14,081 nt of DNA, from contig CAMBQS010000053.1 in NCBI GenBank assembly GCA_945870015.1, positions 1-14,081 on the forward strand, in the 5' to 3' direction. Within the stretch, counting starts at the first letter, position 1. Each line of letters starts with the position of its first letter. Position numbers and translations under genes: made by a program. Origin of the DNA: Desulfocicer vacuolatum DSM 3385 (GTDB taxonomy: Bacteria; Desulfobacterota; Desulfobacteria; Desulfobacterales; SURF-7). The notes under the pieces were generated by a model. The model was not told the origin of the DNA. It was given only the letters and a program-made list of their open reading frames with translations, and did not search any database. Positions 1 through 5,680 of this stretch are shown in pieces.

Positions 1-384
1 TCTGTTGAAATAGTCATTCAGGCCAAAATGAATCGCGATACGCTCTGCATAGACCGTTGGTTTTGCCGTAGCAACAAAGAGCGTATAGCCGCAATCTTTC
101 AACGCTCGCAGCGTTTCAATAATCCCCGGATATACCTCGTTTTCAAAAAGTCCGATTGAACCAAATCTCTCCCGGTATTTTTCCAGAGCGGTTTTTTCAA
201 GCTGGTCATCGTTTGGTCCAAGCAGCTCTGCAAAACTCTTCTGCAACGGAGGGCCGATACACCATCGAAGGTTTTCGGGGAATGGCGCCGGCCTGCCAAG
301 GGCATCCAGTGCATACGCAATGCACCTTGTTATTCCTAAAAAAGGGTCTGTGAGTGTTCCATCCAGATCGAATAACAGATTCAT
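1..384 (-). CDS. HAD-superfamily hydrolase, phosphoglycolate phosphatase-like (C-terminus outside window)
   Basis: The frame starts at ATG 382-384 and stays open to base 1, giving 128 residues of a partial protein. HAD motif I (DLDGTLTD, nucleophile and acid/base aspartates) is at residues 6-13. A cap-domain region follows, and motif II appears as ATAKP at about residues 105-109. The lysine and acidic motifs III and IV lie beyond the edge. The pattern resembles Gph-like phosphatases that hydrolyse small phosphate monoesters in the cytoplasm; the substrate cannot be told. The start is supported by AGGTG about seven bases upstream. HAD membership is seen directly from the motifs; the phosphoglycolate label is only the nearest family resemblance. 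Confidence 0.88.
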   Translation of the reverse strand, partial: MNLLFDLDGTLTDPFLGITRCIAYALDALGRPAPFPENLRWCIGPPLQKSFAELLGPNDDQLEKTALEKYRERFGSIGLFENEVYPGIIETLRALKDCGYTLFVATAKPTVYAERIAIHFGLNDYFNR

Positions 385-456
385 GTCTCATCACCTATCA
401 ATATTGATCTTCTGCGATTTTACGAGTCTGATGCACTTGCCTGGTTATATACCAAA

Positions 457-540
457 TTAACCCGAGACAAACAGTTTTGCCCATTGCTTGTAAAGGATTG
501 GATCAAGCCAGTACTTCGCGACTTTGTCATCCTGTTCAAC
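457..540 (-). pseudogene. Possible remnant of a DUF4160-type gene
   Basis: Just downstream of the toxin gene, a different minus-strand frame reads VEQDDKVAKYWLDPI before a stop at 457-459. From memory this resembles the segment HVHVERDD..AKFWLDP typical of small DUF4160 proteins, which often sit beside toxin-antitoxin genes. There is no credible start codon, the expected HVHV histidines are missing, and the C-terminal half does not continue in frame. It therefore looks like a decayed fragment rather than a gene. The similarity is short and could be chance. Confidence 0.35.
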
Positions 541-820
541 TTCTTTCCCTGACCTTTTTATAGACCATATTTTTATCTCTTTTCCGGATCGCAATTACCA
601 AAACATAGATTTCTTTATCGATTACTTCGTAAACAAGTCGATATCCACTCGCTCTGAGTTTAATTTTGTAATGGTTTTTAAAACCTGAAAGCTGACAGCT
701 TTGCACATGTGGTGACTCAAGACGCTCCTGTAACTTTTTCTTGAATTGAATCTGGACCGAATTGTCGAGATTTTTCCATTCTTTAAGTGCTGTTGGAAGA
801 AATTTTAATTTATAGCTCAT
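536..820 (-). CDS. relE: RelE/StbE-family mRNA interferase toxin
   Basis: This 94-residue protein lines up almost residue for residue with Escherichia coli RelE. The segment YKIKLRASGYRLVYEVID at residues 51-68 is nearly identical to it. The residues known to act in RelE's ribosome-dependent mRNA cleavage fall at the same numbers: K52, K54, R61, R81 and Y87. The toxin should therefore be catalytically intact. Its ATG (818-820) lies inside the last codons of the antitoxin gene, with no clear Shine-Dalgarno site, which suggests translational coupling. The pair is co-transcribed from the promoter upstream of the antitoxin. The family call is firm; activity is inferred from the conserved residues. 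Confidence 0.93.
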   Translation of the reverse strand: MSYKLKFLPTALKEWKNLDNSVQIQFKKKLQERLESPHVQSCQLSGFKNHYKIKLRASGYRLVYEVIDKEIYVLVIAIRKRDKNMVYKKVRERS

Positions 821-1061
821 CTAATGTTACTGCCACGGCTGAAATTTTTTCATGCTGACGCTCGTTAACAATAACGCCTATTTGGAAATTTTCAATTTTT
901 TCAAGCAGCGCCTCGTATGTTTTTGCCGGGATGAGATAAGCTGTTGGCTTGTTATGATTAAGAATAGCGATAGGCTCACCACCAGACTGTTCAATGAGGG
1001 CGGAAGGATTTTTCTTTAATTCTGAAATGCTTACGGAGCAACTTGCTAATACGGATTCCAT
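810..1061 (-). CDS. StbD/Phd-YefM-type antitoxin of the RelE pair
   Basis: This 83-residue protein begins with the pattern of plasmid StbD antitoxins (SVLASCSVSISELKKNPSAL, residues 3-22) and continues with AILNHNKPTAYLIPAKTYEALL. That is a Phd/YefM-like fold that dimerises and binds operator DNA. The last residues, VTLDEL, match the end of E. coli RelB, whose C-terminal part wraps the toxin. It should neutralise the downstream toxin and repress its own promoter. An AGGTG Shine-Dalgarno sequence sits a few bases before ATG 1059-1061. The gene overlaps the toxin by 11 bases, the usual antitoxin-first order. Function is inferred from family and context. Confidence 0.92.
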   Translation of the reverse strand: MESVLASCSVSISELKKNPSALIEQSGGEPIAILNHNKPTAYLIPAKTYEALLEKIENFQIGVIVNERQHEKISAVAVTLDEL

Positions 1062-1088
1062 AATTACACCTATAAGTTTTTATTTAGA

Positions 1089-1100
1089 CCATAATTATGG
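1089..1100. promoter_or_regulatory. Perfect 12-base palindrome, candidate antitoxin operator
   Basis: CCATAATTATGG is a perfect palindrome directly downstream of the -10 box and over the predicted transcription start. Related half-sites (CCATAATTA at 1058-1066, ATTAATTATA at 1101-1110) flank it. Its position is where antitoxin or toxin-antitoxin complexes normally bind to repress their own operon. The binding itself is inferred. Confidence 0.55.
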
Positions 1101-1104
1101 ATTA

Positions 1105-1133
1105 ATTATAGTGCTTATTTTGAATGATGGCAA
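1105..1133 (-). promoter_or_regulatory. Sigma-70 promoter of the toxin-antitoxin operon
   Basis: Read on the minus strand, TTGCCA and a perfect TATAAT are separated by exactly 17 bases. The predicted start point, about base 1098, falls inside the palindrome at 1089-1100. The antitoxin ATG lies about 37 bases further on, with a Shine-Dalgarno site. This is a near-consensus housekeeping promoter, as expected for an autorepressed toxin-antitoxin operon. Confidence 0.75.
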
Positions 1134-1313
1134 GTTATATTTTTATGGTTTACGCCCGGCATAAAGGCGGAGGCTTTCTTGCGTTCAGCATTTTTCTATT
1201 TCTTTATTGATTGCTGTTTTTAGCACAGACATCTTCTCTGCATACTCTTTTATTTTTTTCTCCTATAGCCGGACCTTTCACAGGTATATTTTTCCTGTTT
1301 CAAAATTGAATTA

Positions 1314-1847
1314 CTATGCAATCCCGGCTGCTTCCACTAAGGCTGCAACCAGCTCCCTGCAGAATGCCGGAATATCAGCCACTATCCGGCCCCAAATGAG
1401 ATTACCTTCCCGAAACGCCGCCTGATCTACCCAGATTGCCCCGGCATTGACCAGGTCATCCTTGATGCCAAGTGATCCTGTGGCGCGACGGCCACGAACG
1501 ATTCCCGCAGAGATAGCCACAAGTCCTCCATGACAAATGACACCGATTATCTTACCTGCGCTATCCATCTCCAGAAGCAGGTTGAGCACAGCAGGATATC
1601 GACGCAATTTATCCGGCGCCCATCCACCCGGTACCACTACCGCAAACAAGTCCTGGCTTTGCAGGGACTCAATTGTCGCTACCGGAGTGATATCCAAACC
1701 ATTTTTACCGCGAATAGCATTCAGCGTGATTCCAGCAGCAATCACTTCAGCCCCTTCTTCTTGCAGGCGCATACAGGGGACATAGAATTCCAAATCTTCG
1801 ACGCCATCTGCAAGGAGAATAGCGATTCGTTTGCCATCCAGCCGCAT
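1314..1847 (-). CDS. DJ-1/PfpI family protein
   Basis: A 177-residue class I glutamine-amidotransferase-like protein. The nucleophile elbow is VICHGGL with Cys105-His106. The acidic residue that activates the cysteine in this family is Glu17 (DGVEDLE). The oxyanion-region signature VVPGGWAPDKLR is at residues 71-82. Length and order fit the PfpI/YhbO group, which has been described as proteases, chaperones or glyoxalase/deglycase enzymes acting in stress responses. The C-terminal stretch reads IWGRIVADIPAF where most PfpI proteins have ITSR..DLPAF, so it belongs to a side branch. AAGGAG precedes the ATG at good spacing. It appears monocistronic, with no obvious link to its neighbours. The substrate is unknown. 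Confidence 0.88.
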   Translation of the reverse strand: MRLDGKRIAILLADGVEDLEFYVPCMRLQEEGAEVIAAGITLNAIRGKNGLDITPVATIESLQSQDLFAVVVPGGWAPDKLRRYPAVLNLLLEMDSAGKIIGVICHGGLVAISAGIVRGRRATGSLGIKDDLVNAGAIWVDQAAFREGNLIWGRIVADIPAFCRELVAALVEAAGIA

Positions 1848-2005
1848 TTGAGACTCCTTCTCTAAATGAATTAATCCAGATAACTATCGAACAATAACTT
1901 GCTTATATTTATCACCATCAAATGATTCCTTCAAACAAACTATAAAACCTGCCATGTTCCAAACTGTTCATCTTATCAAAATTCTTTTTCACAAACGATT
2001 GAACT

Positions 2006-2743
2006 TTATTCTTTTCCAGAGTTAAATTGAATGACTTTTTCCCAAAGTATTGCGCCGGATGCATCGCAAAACATTTCCATGAACTCAAAAGAAAATCTAT
2101 TGATAACTTTTGAATACTCTTCAACAAATTGCTCGTTTTTTTCTTTTGCCTTATGACCAAGAGGCTCAATGATTTCTGTATACAAATTGTCGTTGCCGGA
2201 AACAAAGGCCCAAAACCGCTGCCCACATAATTTTAAGTAATTGCCTTTATCTGGGGTACTGTCCTTTCCATAACAACATCCATTAACAGCAATGACATTT
2301 GAAGATGCCGAGGTATTGGTTCCAAGAATACGTTTTGCTTTTTTGAAATTGTCTATCATTCGTTTGATTTGGCTTGAATTACCCCAGTTCGGGCCGGATT
2401 TTATCGAAACAATATATTTGGTGTTATCTTTTTCAAACTCCAAATCGATTCCTTCCGATGATGATTTATTACCATTATACACATAATTACAGACAAAAAC
2501 CGCCAACTCTTCAAGAAAGCTTCCAAACAGGCTTTCTTCCTGAGAGGAAAGGAAAGCATCAAGGATCGTTTTCACAAAATCTCCAGCAGTGGAAATATAT
2601 TTTACCTTGAAAAGATAGGGATTTTTACGCTTGAGAACCTCCTTCAATTTGAGCTTCTTCAGTTTTTCGATGCGATTTTTGTGAAACTCCGGGACATGTT
2701 GCTCGACATACGTCACTATCTTCTCTTGAGGTATTGGTTTCAT
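2006..2743 (-). CDS. Type II restriction endonuclease, PmeII-like family
   Basis: A 245-residue protein encoded directly after, and overlapping, a DNA methyltransferase. The core reads GIDLEFEKD at about residues 98-106, then IVSIKSGPNWGN at about 111-122. This is a PD-(D/E)xK-like arrangement with Asp100 and Lys115 as probable metal and catalytic residues. Other segments (RKNPYLFK, AFLSSQEE, VNGCCYG, GQRFW, EIIEPLGHKAKEKNE) match from memory a restriction enzyme family labelled PmeII. It should cleave unmodified DNA at the site protected by its partner. The start is set at 2743 because AAGG lies seven bases upstream; an ATG at 2761 is possible but poorly preceded. The cut site cannot be read from the sequence. 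Confidence 0.8.
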   Translation of the reverse strand: MKPIPQEKIVTYVEQHVPEFHKNRIEKLKKLKLKEVLKRKNPYLFKVKYISTAGDFVKTILDAFLSSQEESLFGSFLEELAVFVCNYVYNGNKSSSEGIDLEFEKDNTKYIVSIKSGPNWGNSSQIKRMIDNFKKAKRILGTNTSASSNVIAVNGCCYGKDSTPDKGNYLKLCGQRFWAFVSGNDNLYTEIIEPLGHKAKEKNEQFVEEYSKVINRFSFEFMEMFCDASGAILWEKVIQFNSGKE

Positions 2744-3584
2744 ATTCAGCCTTGTTTTCACATAGTCTCAATTGATAATGGGTTGTTCGTTTCCTGGCCA
2801 GTGCACAATACTCAGGTAATATTTCCACGCCTACGGAATTTCTGTTCATTTGCTGTGAGACCTCTGATGTTGTTCCTGATCCGGAAAAAGGGTCAAGAAC
2901 CCAATCATGTTCTTTTGTGAATAGATTTATGAACCATGCAGGTAAGGCTTTTGGAAAAACCGCACTATGATTTTTATTGTAACATTCCGTGGCAAAGTGC
3001 AATACATTCGTCGGGTAAGCCATTTTCCTGTCCAGCCAGTTTGAAACATTTTTTCCAAAACCACTATTCACTTTTGATTCATCTCTGGTTTTATCTGTCC
3101 GGCTCAGGTTTTTCAGCCTGGTTTTCGCCCAATCACCCATTGGAACCATAACTTCTTCCTGATACATTTTAAAGTTACCTGATTTATTGAATTGAAGACA
3201 ACGCTCCCATGCGTCCCTGAAACGATTCGGCCACTTGCCGGGAAAACAATTTTTTTTATGCCAGACAAATTCTTCCGTCCATAACCAGCCTTGCTTTCTC
3301 AAAGCCAATATCAACTCCAAAACATACGTGTGACGTTCACCATTAACCGCTTTTTCCTTGATGTTGAGAACAAACGTACCATCTGATTTTAATACACGAA
3401 GAAATTGATTTGCTCTTGGTAAAAACCAGTCCACATATTCGTTTGGCTTAATACCTCCATATGTTTTACTTCTGCTATCTGCATAAGGCGGCGATGTGAC
3501 AATTAAATTAAAAAAATTATCCGGATATTTTTTCAGTATTTCCAGGCAGTCGCCATTTTCAATTTTCGTTTCAATTTGCTCCAT
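2625..3584 (-). CDS. Site-specific DNA methyltransferase, beta class (probably N4-cytosine)
   Basis: This 319-residue protein has catalytic motif IV TSPPY at residues 30-34 and the S-adenosylmethionine motif DPFSGSGTT near residues 231-239. Catalytic motif before cofactor motif is the beta-class order. The S/T-S-P-P-Y form favours N4-cytosine methylation, although N6-adenine cannot be excluded. The roughly 190 residues between them hold the target-recognition region. ATG 3584 is preferred over the longer 3620 start: AGGAGG lies four bases upstream, and the 3620 ATG sits inside a TATAAT box. The last 40 or so residues, after the conserved body, overlap the endonuclease gene in another frame and look unconserved. 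It should protect host DNA from the neighbouring endonuclease. Confidence 0.9.
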   Translation of the reverse strand: MEQIETKIENGDCLEILKKYPDNFFNLIVTSPPYADSRSKTYGGIKPNEYVDWFLPRANQFLRVLKSDGTFVLNIKEKAVNGERHTYVLELILALRKQGWLWTEEFVWHKKNCFPGKWPNRFRDAWERCLQFNKSGNFKMYQEEVMVPMGDWAKTRLKNLSRTDKTRDESKVNSGFGKNVSNWLDRKMAYPTNVLHFATECYNKNHSAVFPKALPAWFINLFTKEHDWVLDPFSGSGTTSEVSQQMNRNSVGVEILPEYCALARKRTTHYQLRLCENKAEYETNTSREDSDVCRATCPGVSQKSHRKTEEAQIEGGSQA

Positions 3585-3588
3585 GAAA

Positions 3589-3594
3589 CCTCCT
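3589..3594 (-). promoter_or_regulatory. Shine-Dalgarno site that fixes the methyltransferase start
   Basis: The minus strand reads AGGAGG, then TTTC, then ATG (3582-3584). It is the strongest ribosome-binding site of the left half of the window and marks codon 13 of the longest open frame as the true start. Confidence 0.8.
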
Positions 3595-3618
3595 TGTTTT
3601 GGTTCGTGAAATTGGAGC

Positions 3619-3624
3619 ATTATA
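3619..3624 (-). promoter_or_regulatory. Candidate -10 box for the restriction-modification operon
   Basis: A perfect TATAAT on the minus strand, about 35 bases before the chosen methyltransferase ATG, would give a 5' leader of about 28 bases. No convincing -35 hexamer is seen at 16-18 bases, so the promoter may be weak or need an activator. Confidence 0.4.
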
Positions 3625-3857
3625 ACCTGTTTGGGTCAAATGGCTTTACTCAATTTTATCTGTAGCAAACCCGCAGTTTTTAGATGCCCATTCGTACAAT
3701 TGTTTTTAAACAATCATGACCATGATGGTTAGTCAATACCAAAGAATGGAATATGAACCATATGAATTTATATTATTATTACAGATGGCTTACAAACAGT
3801 ATCCAATAACTGGAAGGAGCATTCAGGAATAGGGGAGGGCAAACAGGCTGTTGGAGG

Positions 3858-3892
3858 AAAAACACCAGGCTGTTTGGGGGCAGCCTGGTGTT
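3858..3892 (-). terminator. Rho-independent terminator of the 87-residue gene
   Basis: AACACCAGGCTG (3861-3872) and its exact complement (3881-3892) form a perfect 12-base-pair stem with an eight-base loop. On the minus strand the stem runs into a short T run (3858-3862). It begins only eight bases beyond the stop codon of the gene it serves. Confidence 0.8.
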
Positions 3893-3899
3893 CGGGATA

Positions 3900-4163
3900 T
3901 TATCTAATGGCGCTCAGCAGTTCCGGATCGATTTCCGAGATATCCCTGTGAACGATGCCATACCGGATATAATCAATAATTTTGAGAAGCTTATTCTCAT
4001 ATAACATTCCGTTTTTCTGTTCTTCAGACAGGGAGCCGTTTCGGGTATAGCTTTGTCTCCAGGTTTGAACCGCTTCCTGCTCCGCCAGATATACCCGGTC
4101 TGAGGCATCTTTTTCTTTCACATTTTCAATGAATTGATAGATATCAAAAGACGGTGAAATCAT
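3900..4163 (-). CDS. Small protein of unknown function
   Basis: I do not recognise this 87-residue protein. It is soluble in character, with no signal peptide or membrane segment. It has a charged, mostly helical look: acidic and basic residues alternate through residues 10-50, and a helix-like stretch ENKLLKIIDYIRYGIVHR lies near 56-73. It is well supported as a real gene. AAGGAG lies seven bases before the ATG, a TTGACA-bearing promoter candidate is upstream, and a strong terminator closes it, so it is a complete single-gene transcription unit. It sits between the restriction-modification operon and ArfB, and nothing in the context assigns a role. Confidence 0.75.
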   Translation of the reverse strand: MISPSFDIYQFIENVKEKDASDRVYLAEQEAVQTWRQSYTRNGSLSEEQKNGMLYENKLLKIIDYIRYGIVHRDISEIDPELLSAIR

Positions 4164-4526
4164 ACTCTAACTCCTTCTTGCATAACGGTTTGTTTGGATA
4201 ATGGATCAGAATAGGGAACTGCTTTTATGATAGCTCCTATATGGAATACAAGGGTGCCTTGTCAAACCGGATAATCCGGATATTGTTTGTTCCTTTCCCG
4301 GACAATTATTGACAGATAATATCATTTTGACATAACAGGTTTTTTTCTCCTCTCCCAAGAATCGATTCAAAAAAAATGAATGCTGTTTTTTATTTTCGTT
4401 TCCAGGTTGTTATGGAGTAATGAACAAGTTATTGACAATTCTCTTTTCTTTGAAAATCTGAATTTTTTGCTGATTTTCCATAAAATGAAAATAGTTTCTG
4501 ATATCTTGTTTAATGGCGTTTCTTTT
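4164..4526. other. AT-rich intergenic region
   Basis: No gene is seen. Apart from the promoter of the 87-residue gene and the dyad at 4267-4279, there is a perfect 10-base palindrome GAATCGATTC at 4359-4368 followed by an A run. The part nearest 4526 is the 3' side of the arfB transcript. Only a weak six-base stem was found there, so no terminator is claimed. Confidence 0.4.
4236..4265 (-). promoter_or_regulatory. Candidate sigma-70 promoter of the 87-residue gene
   Basis: The minus strand has a perfect TTGACA (4260-4265), an 18-base spacer and TATAGG (4236-4241). The leader would be about 65 bases. A 13-base dyad, CCGGAT-A-ATCCGG at 4267-4279, sits directly upstream of the -35 box, where an activator could bind. 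Confidence 0.5.
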
Positions 4527-4955
4527 TCAAATCTCCCGGATGCTTTTGCGTAGATTCTTGATCTGCCCCCGCCTGGTTTTTCCATCCAGGCGCCTGACCC
4601 GTGAGCTTTGGGTGGGCATGGTTTTCTTCCGTTTTTTCTGTACGGCCATGGCTTTCATAATAATCCGTCTGAGCCGGTTCAATCCGTCATCCCGATTTTT
4701 TTCCTGGCTTCTGTGCTGCTGCGCCTTGATCACAATCACGCCTTCCTTTGTGATGTGATGGTCATTTACGCATAGCAGCCTGTACTTGCAAAAATCCGGA
4801 AGGGAAGACCCCCTGATATCAAAACGGATGTGCACGGCGGAAGCTACCTTGTTGACATTCTGACCGCCTGCGCCCTGGGCACGGATCGCATTTACTTCGA
4901 TCTCTTTTACGGGAATTATGATCTGACTGGAGATTCTCAATCCATTATCCGGCAT
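4527..4955 (-). CDS. arfB: Alternative ribosome-rescue factor ArfB (peptidyl-tRNA hydrolase)
   Basis: A 142-residue protein, close to the usual 140. It carries the release-factor GGQ motif in the context RAQGAGGQNVNKV at residues 25-37 (Gly30-Gly31-Gln32), preceded by the typical beta-strand lead. It ends in a very basic tail with RVRRLDGKTRRGQIKNLR at residues 119-136. In ArfB that tail enters the empty mRNA channel of stalled ribosomes while GGQ hydrolyses the peptidyl-tRNA. It lacks the codon-reading domains of RF1/RF2. ATG 4955 is chosen over the longer frame from 5075 because AGGA lies seven bases upstream and the earlier extension has no homologous character. It lies 64 bases after the LysE-type gene, probably co-transcribed. 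Confidence 0.92.
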   Translation of the reverse strand: MPDNGLRISSQIIIPVKEIEVNAIRAQGAGGQNVNKVASAVHIRFDIRGSSLPDFCKYRLLCVNDHHITKEGVIVIKAQQHRSQEKNRDDGLNRLRRIIMKAMAVQKKRKKTMPTQSSRVRRLDGKTRRGQIKNLRKSIREI

Positions 4956-5019
4956 TTTCTCTTCCTGTTTTTCATTGTAGGATGCATCATGATTTTTTTC
5001 AGTTGTATTGAAACCGCGC

Positions 5020-5637
5020 TCAAGAATGAAGCAACAATACCAGACCTTCCTGAAAAAGAAAAAAAGAAAATCCAATCAGGAGCAGCCCCAATATTTTCAT
5101 GATAACAAGATAGGATTTTCCTTGAAGAAATGAGCGGGATCGGTTGACCAGCAGGGCAAATGCAACCTTTGAACCAACCAGGAAAAAATAGAAGCCGCAC
5201 AAAAACAGGATCCCGGTTATCCAATTTTTTTCCAGCGACTTCAGAAGGATCGGTCCGCCAACGCTGAACCAGAACAGATACGGATGGGGGCTCATGGCAT
5301 TAACGAAAATCCCCTTTAACAGGGATCTTTGTCTTACCAGGGTTGTATTCACTTCAACCGGCTTGACCCGAAGATTGTCATACCCCAGAAACAACACCAC
5401 ACAGGCTCCGGTCAAGGTGATGCACCCCAGGATCATGTGAAAATGGGAAAGATGGTTTAATACAAAAGCCGTGATGACAATGATCGGAAAATCCGTAATC
5501 AGCGGGGCCAGAGCCACCCGGATGCCGGCCTTGATGTCATGCCGAAGAGTTTCTGCGATTACGAGGGCAAGAAGAGGGCCGGGGGATAAGCCTGCGGATA
5601 GGCCCAATAAAATTCCGGTAAAAATCATGTGGATCAT
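5020..5637 (-). CDS. LysE/RhtB-family transporter
   Basis: A 205-residue integral membrane protein with about six hydrophobic segments. The first contains GLSAGLSPGPLLALVIAETL, the PGP signature of the LysE/RhtB exporter family, which uses the proton gradient to export amino acids or related metabolites. The third segment and the NAMSPHPYLFWFSVGGP stretch (about residues 113-129) also fit the family. The substrate is unknown. No strong Shine-Dalgarno site precedes ATG 5637, but an in-frame stop lies just upstream, so this is the earliest possible start. It begins 43 bases after the preceding gene, and translation may rely on coupling within the operon. Confidence 0.88.
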   Translation of the reverse strand: MIHMIFTGILLGLSAGLSPGPLLALVIAETLRHDIKAGIRVALAPLITDFPIIVITAFVLNHLSHFHMILGCITLTGACVVLFLGYDNLRVKPVEVNTTLVRQRSLLKGIFVNAMSPHPYLFWFSVGGPILLKSLEKNWITGILFLCGFYFFLVGSKVAFALLVNRSRSFLQGKSYLVIMKILGLLLIGFSFFLFQEGLVLLLHS

Positions 5638-5680
5638 GTCATTACAAACTTATGTCCGTCATAGTCTGCCCTTGTCAGAA

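Larger units (their letters stand above)
3585..3857. other. Intergenic region upstream of the restriction-modification operon
   Basis: No coding frame with a plausible start was found. It holds the methyltransferase ribosome-binding site and TATAAT box at its left end, and two touching inverted repeats in the middle. ATTGTTT-TT-AAACAAT lies at 3699-3714 and ATCATG-AC-CATGAT at 3713-3726. The repeats are 115-140 bases upstream of the methyltransferase start and could be an operator. The remainder up to the terminator at 3858 is AT-rich and featureless by eye. Confidence 0.45.

Noticed and set aside
1140..1260. Minus-strand segment with protein-like character (KIKEYAEKMSVLKTAINKE) followed by a stop
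   Set aside because: No start codon or known family could be attached. Lysine-rich frames arise easily in AT-rich DNA.
1930..2000. Short minus-strand frame (about 23 codons) starting with MAGFIVCLKESF between the endonuclease and DJ-1 genes
   Set aside because: Too short and without a clear ribosome-binding site or family match. It could be a remnant, but there is no second line of evidence.
1918..2226. Minus-strand open frame of 102 codons overlapping the end of the endonuclease gene
   Set aside because: It lies in another frame over a well-supported gene, has no ribosome-binding site and no recognisable domain.
2625..3620. Longer methyltransferase start at 3620
   Set aside because: That ATG is part of the TATAAT-like box at 3619-3624, whereas ATG 3584 has a perfect AGGAGG.
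4359..4368. Palindrome GAATCGATTC followed by an A run
   Set aside because: Ten bases in AT-rich DNA with no loop or stem that would form a terminator, and no gene boundary nearby.
4956..5075. N-terminal extension of ArfB
   Set aside because: The extra 40 residues lie over the end of the LysE-type gene and have no ArfB-like character; a good ribosome-binding site supports the shorter start.
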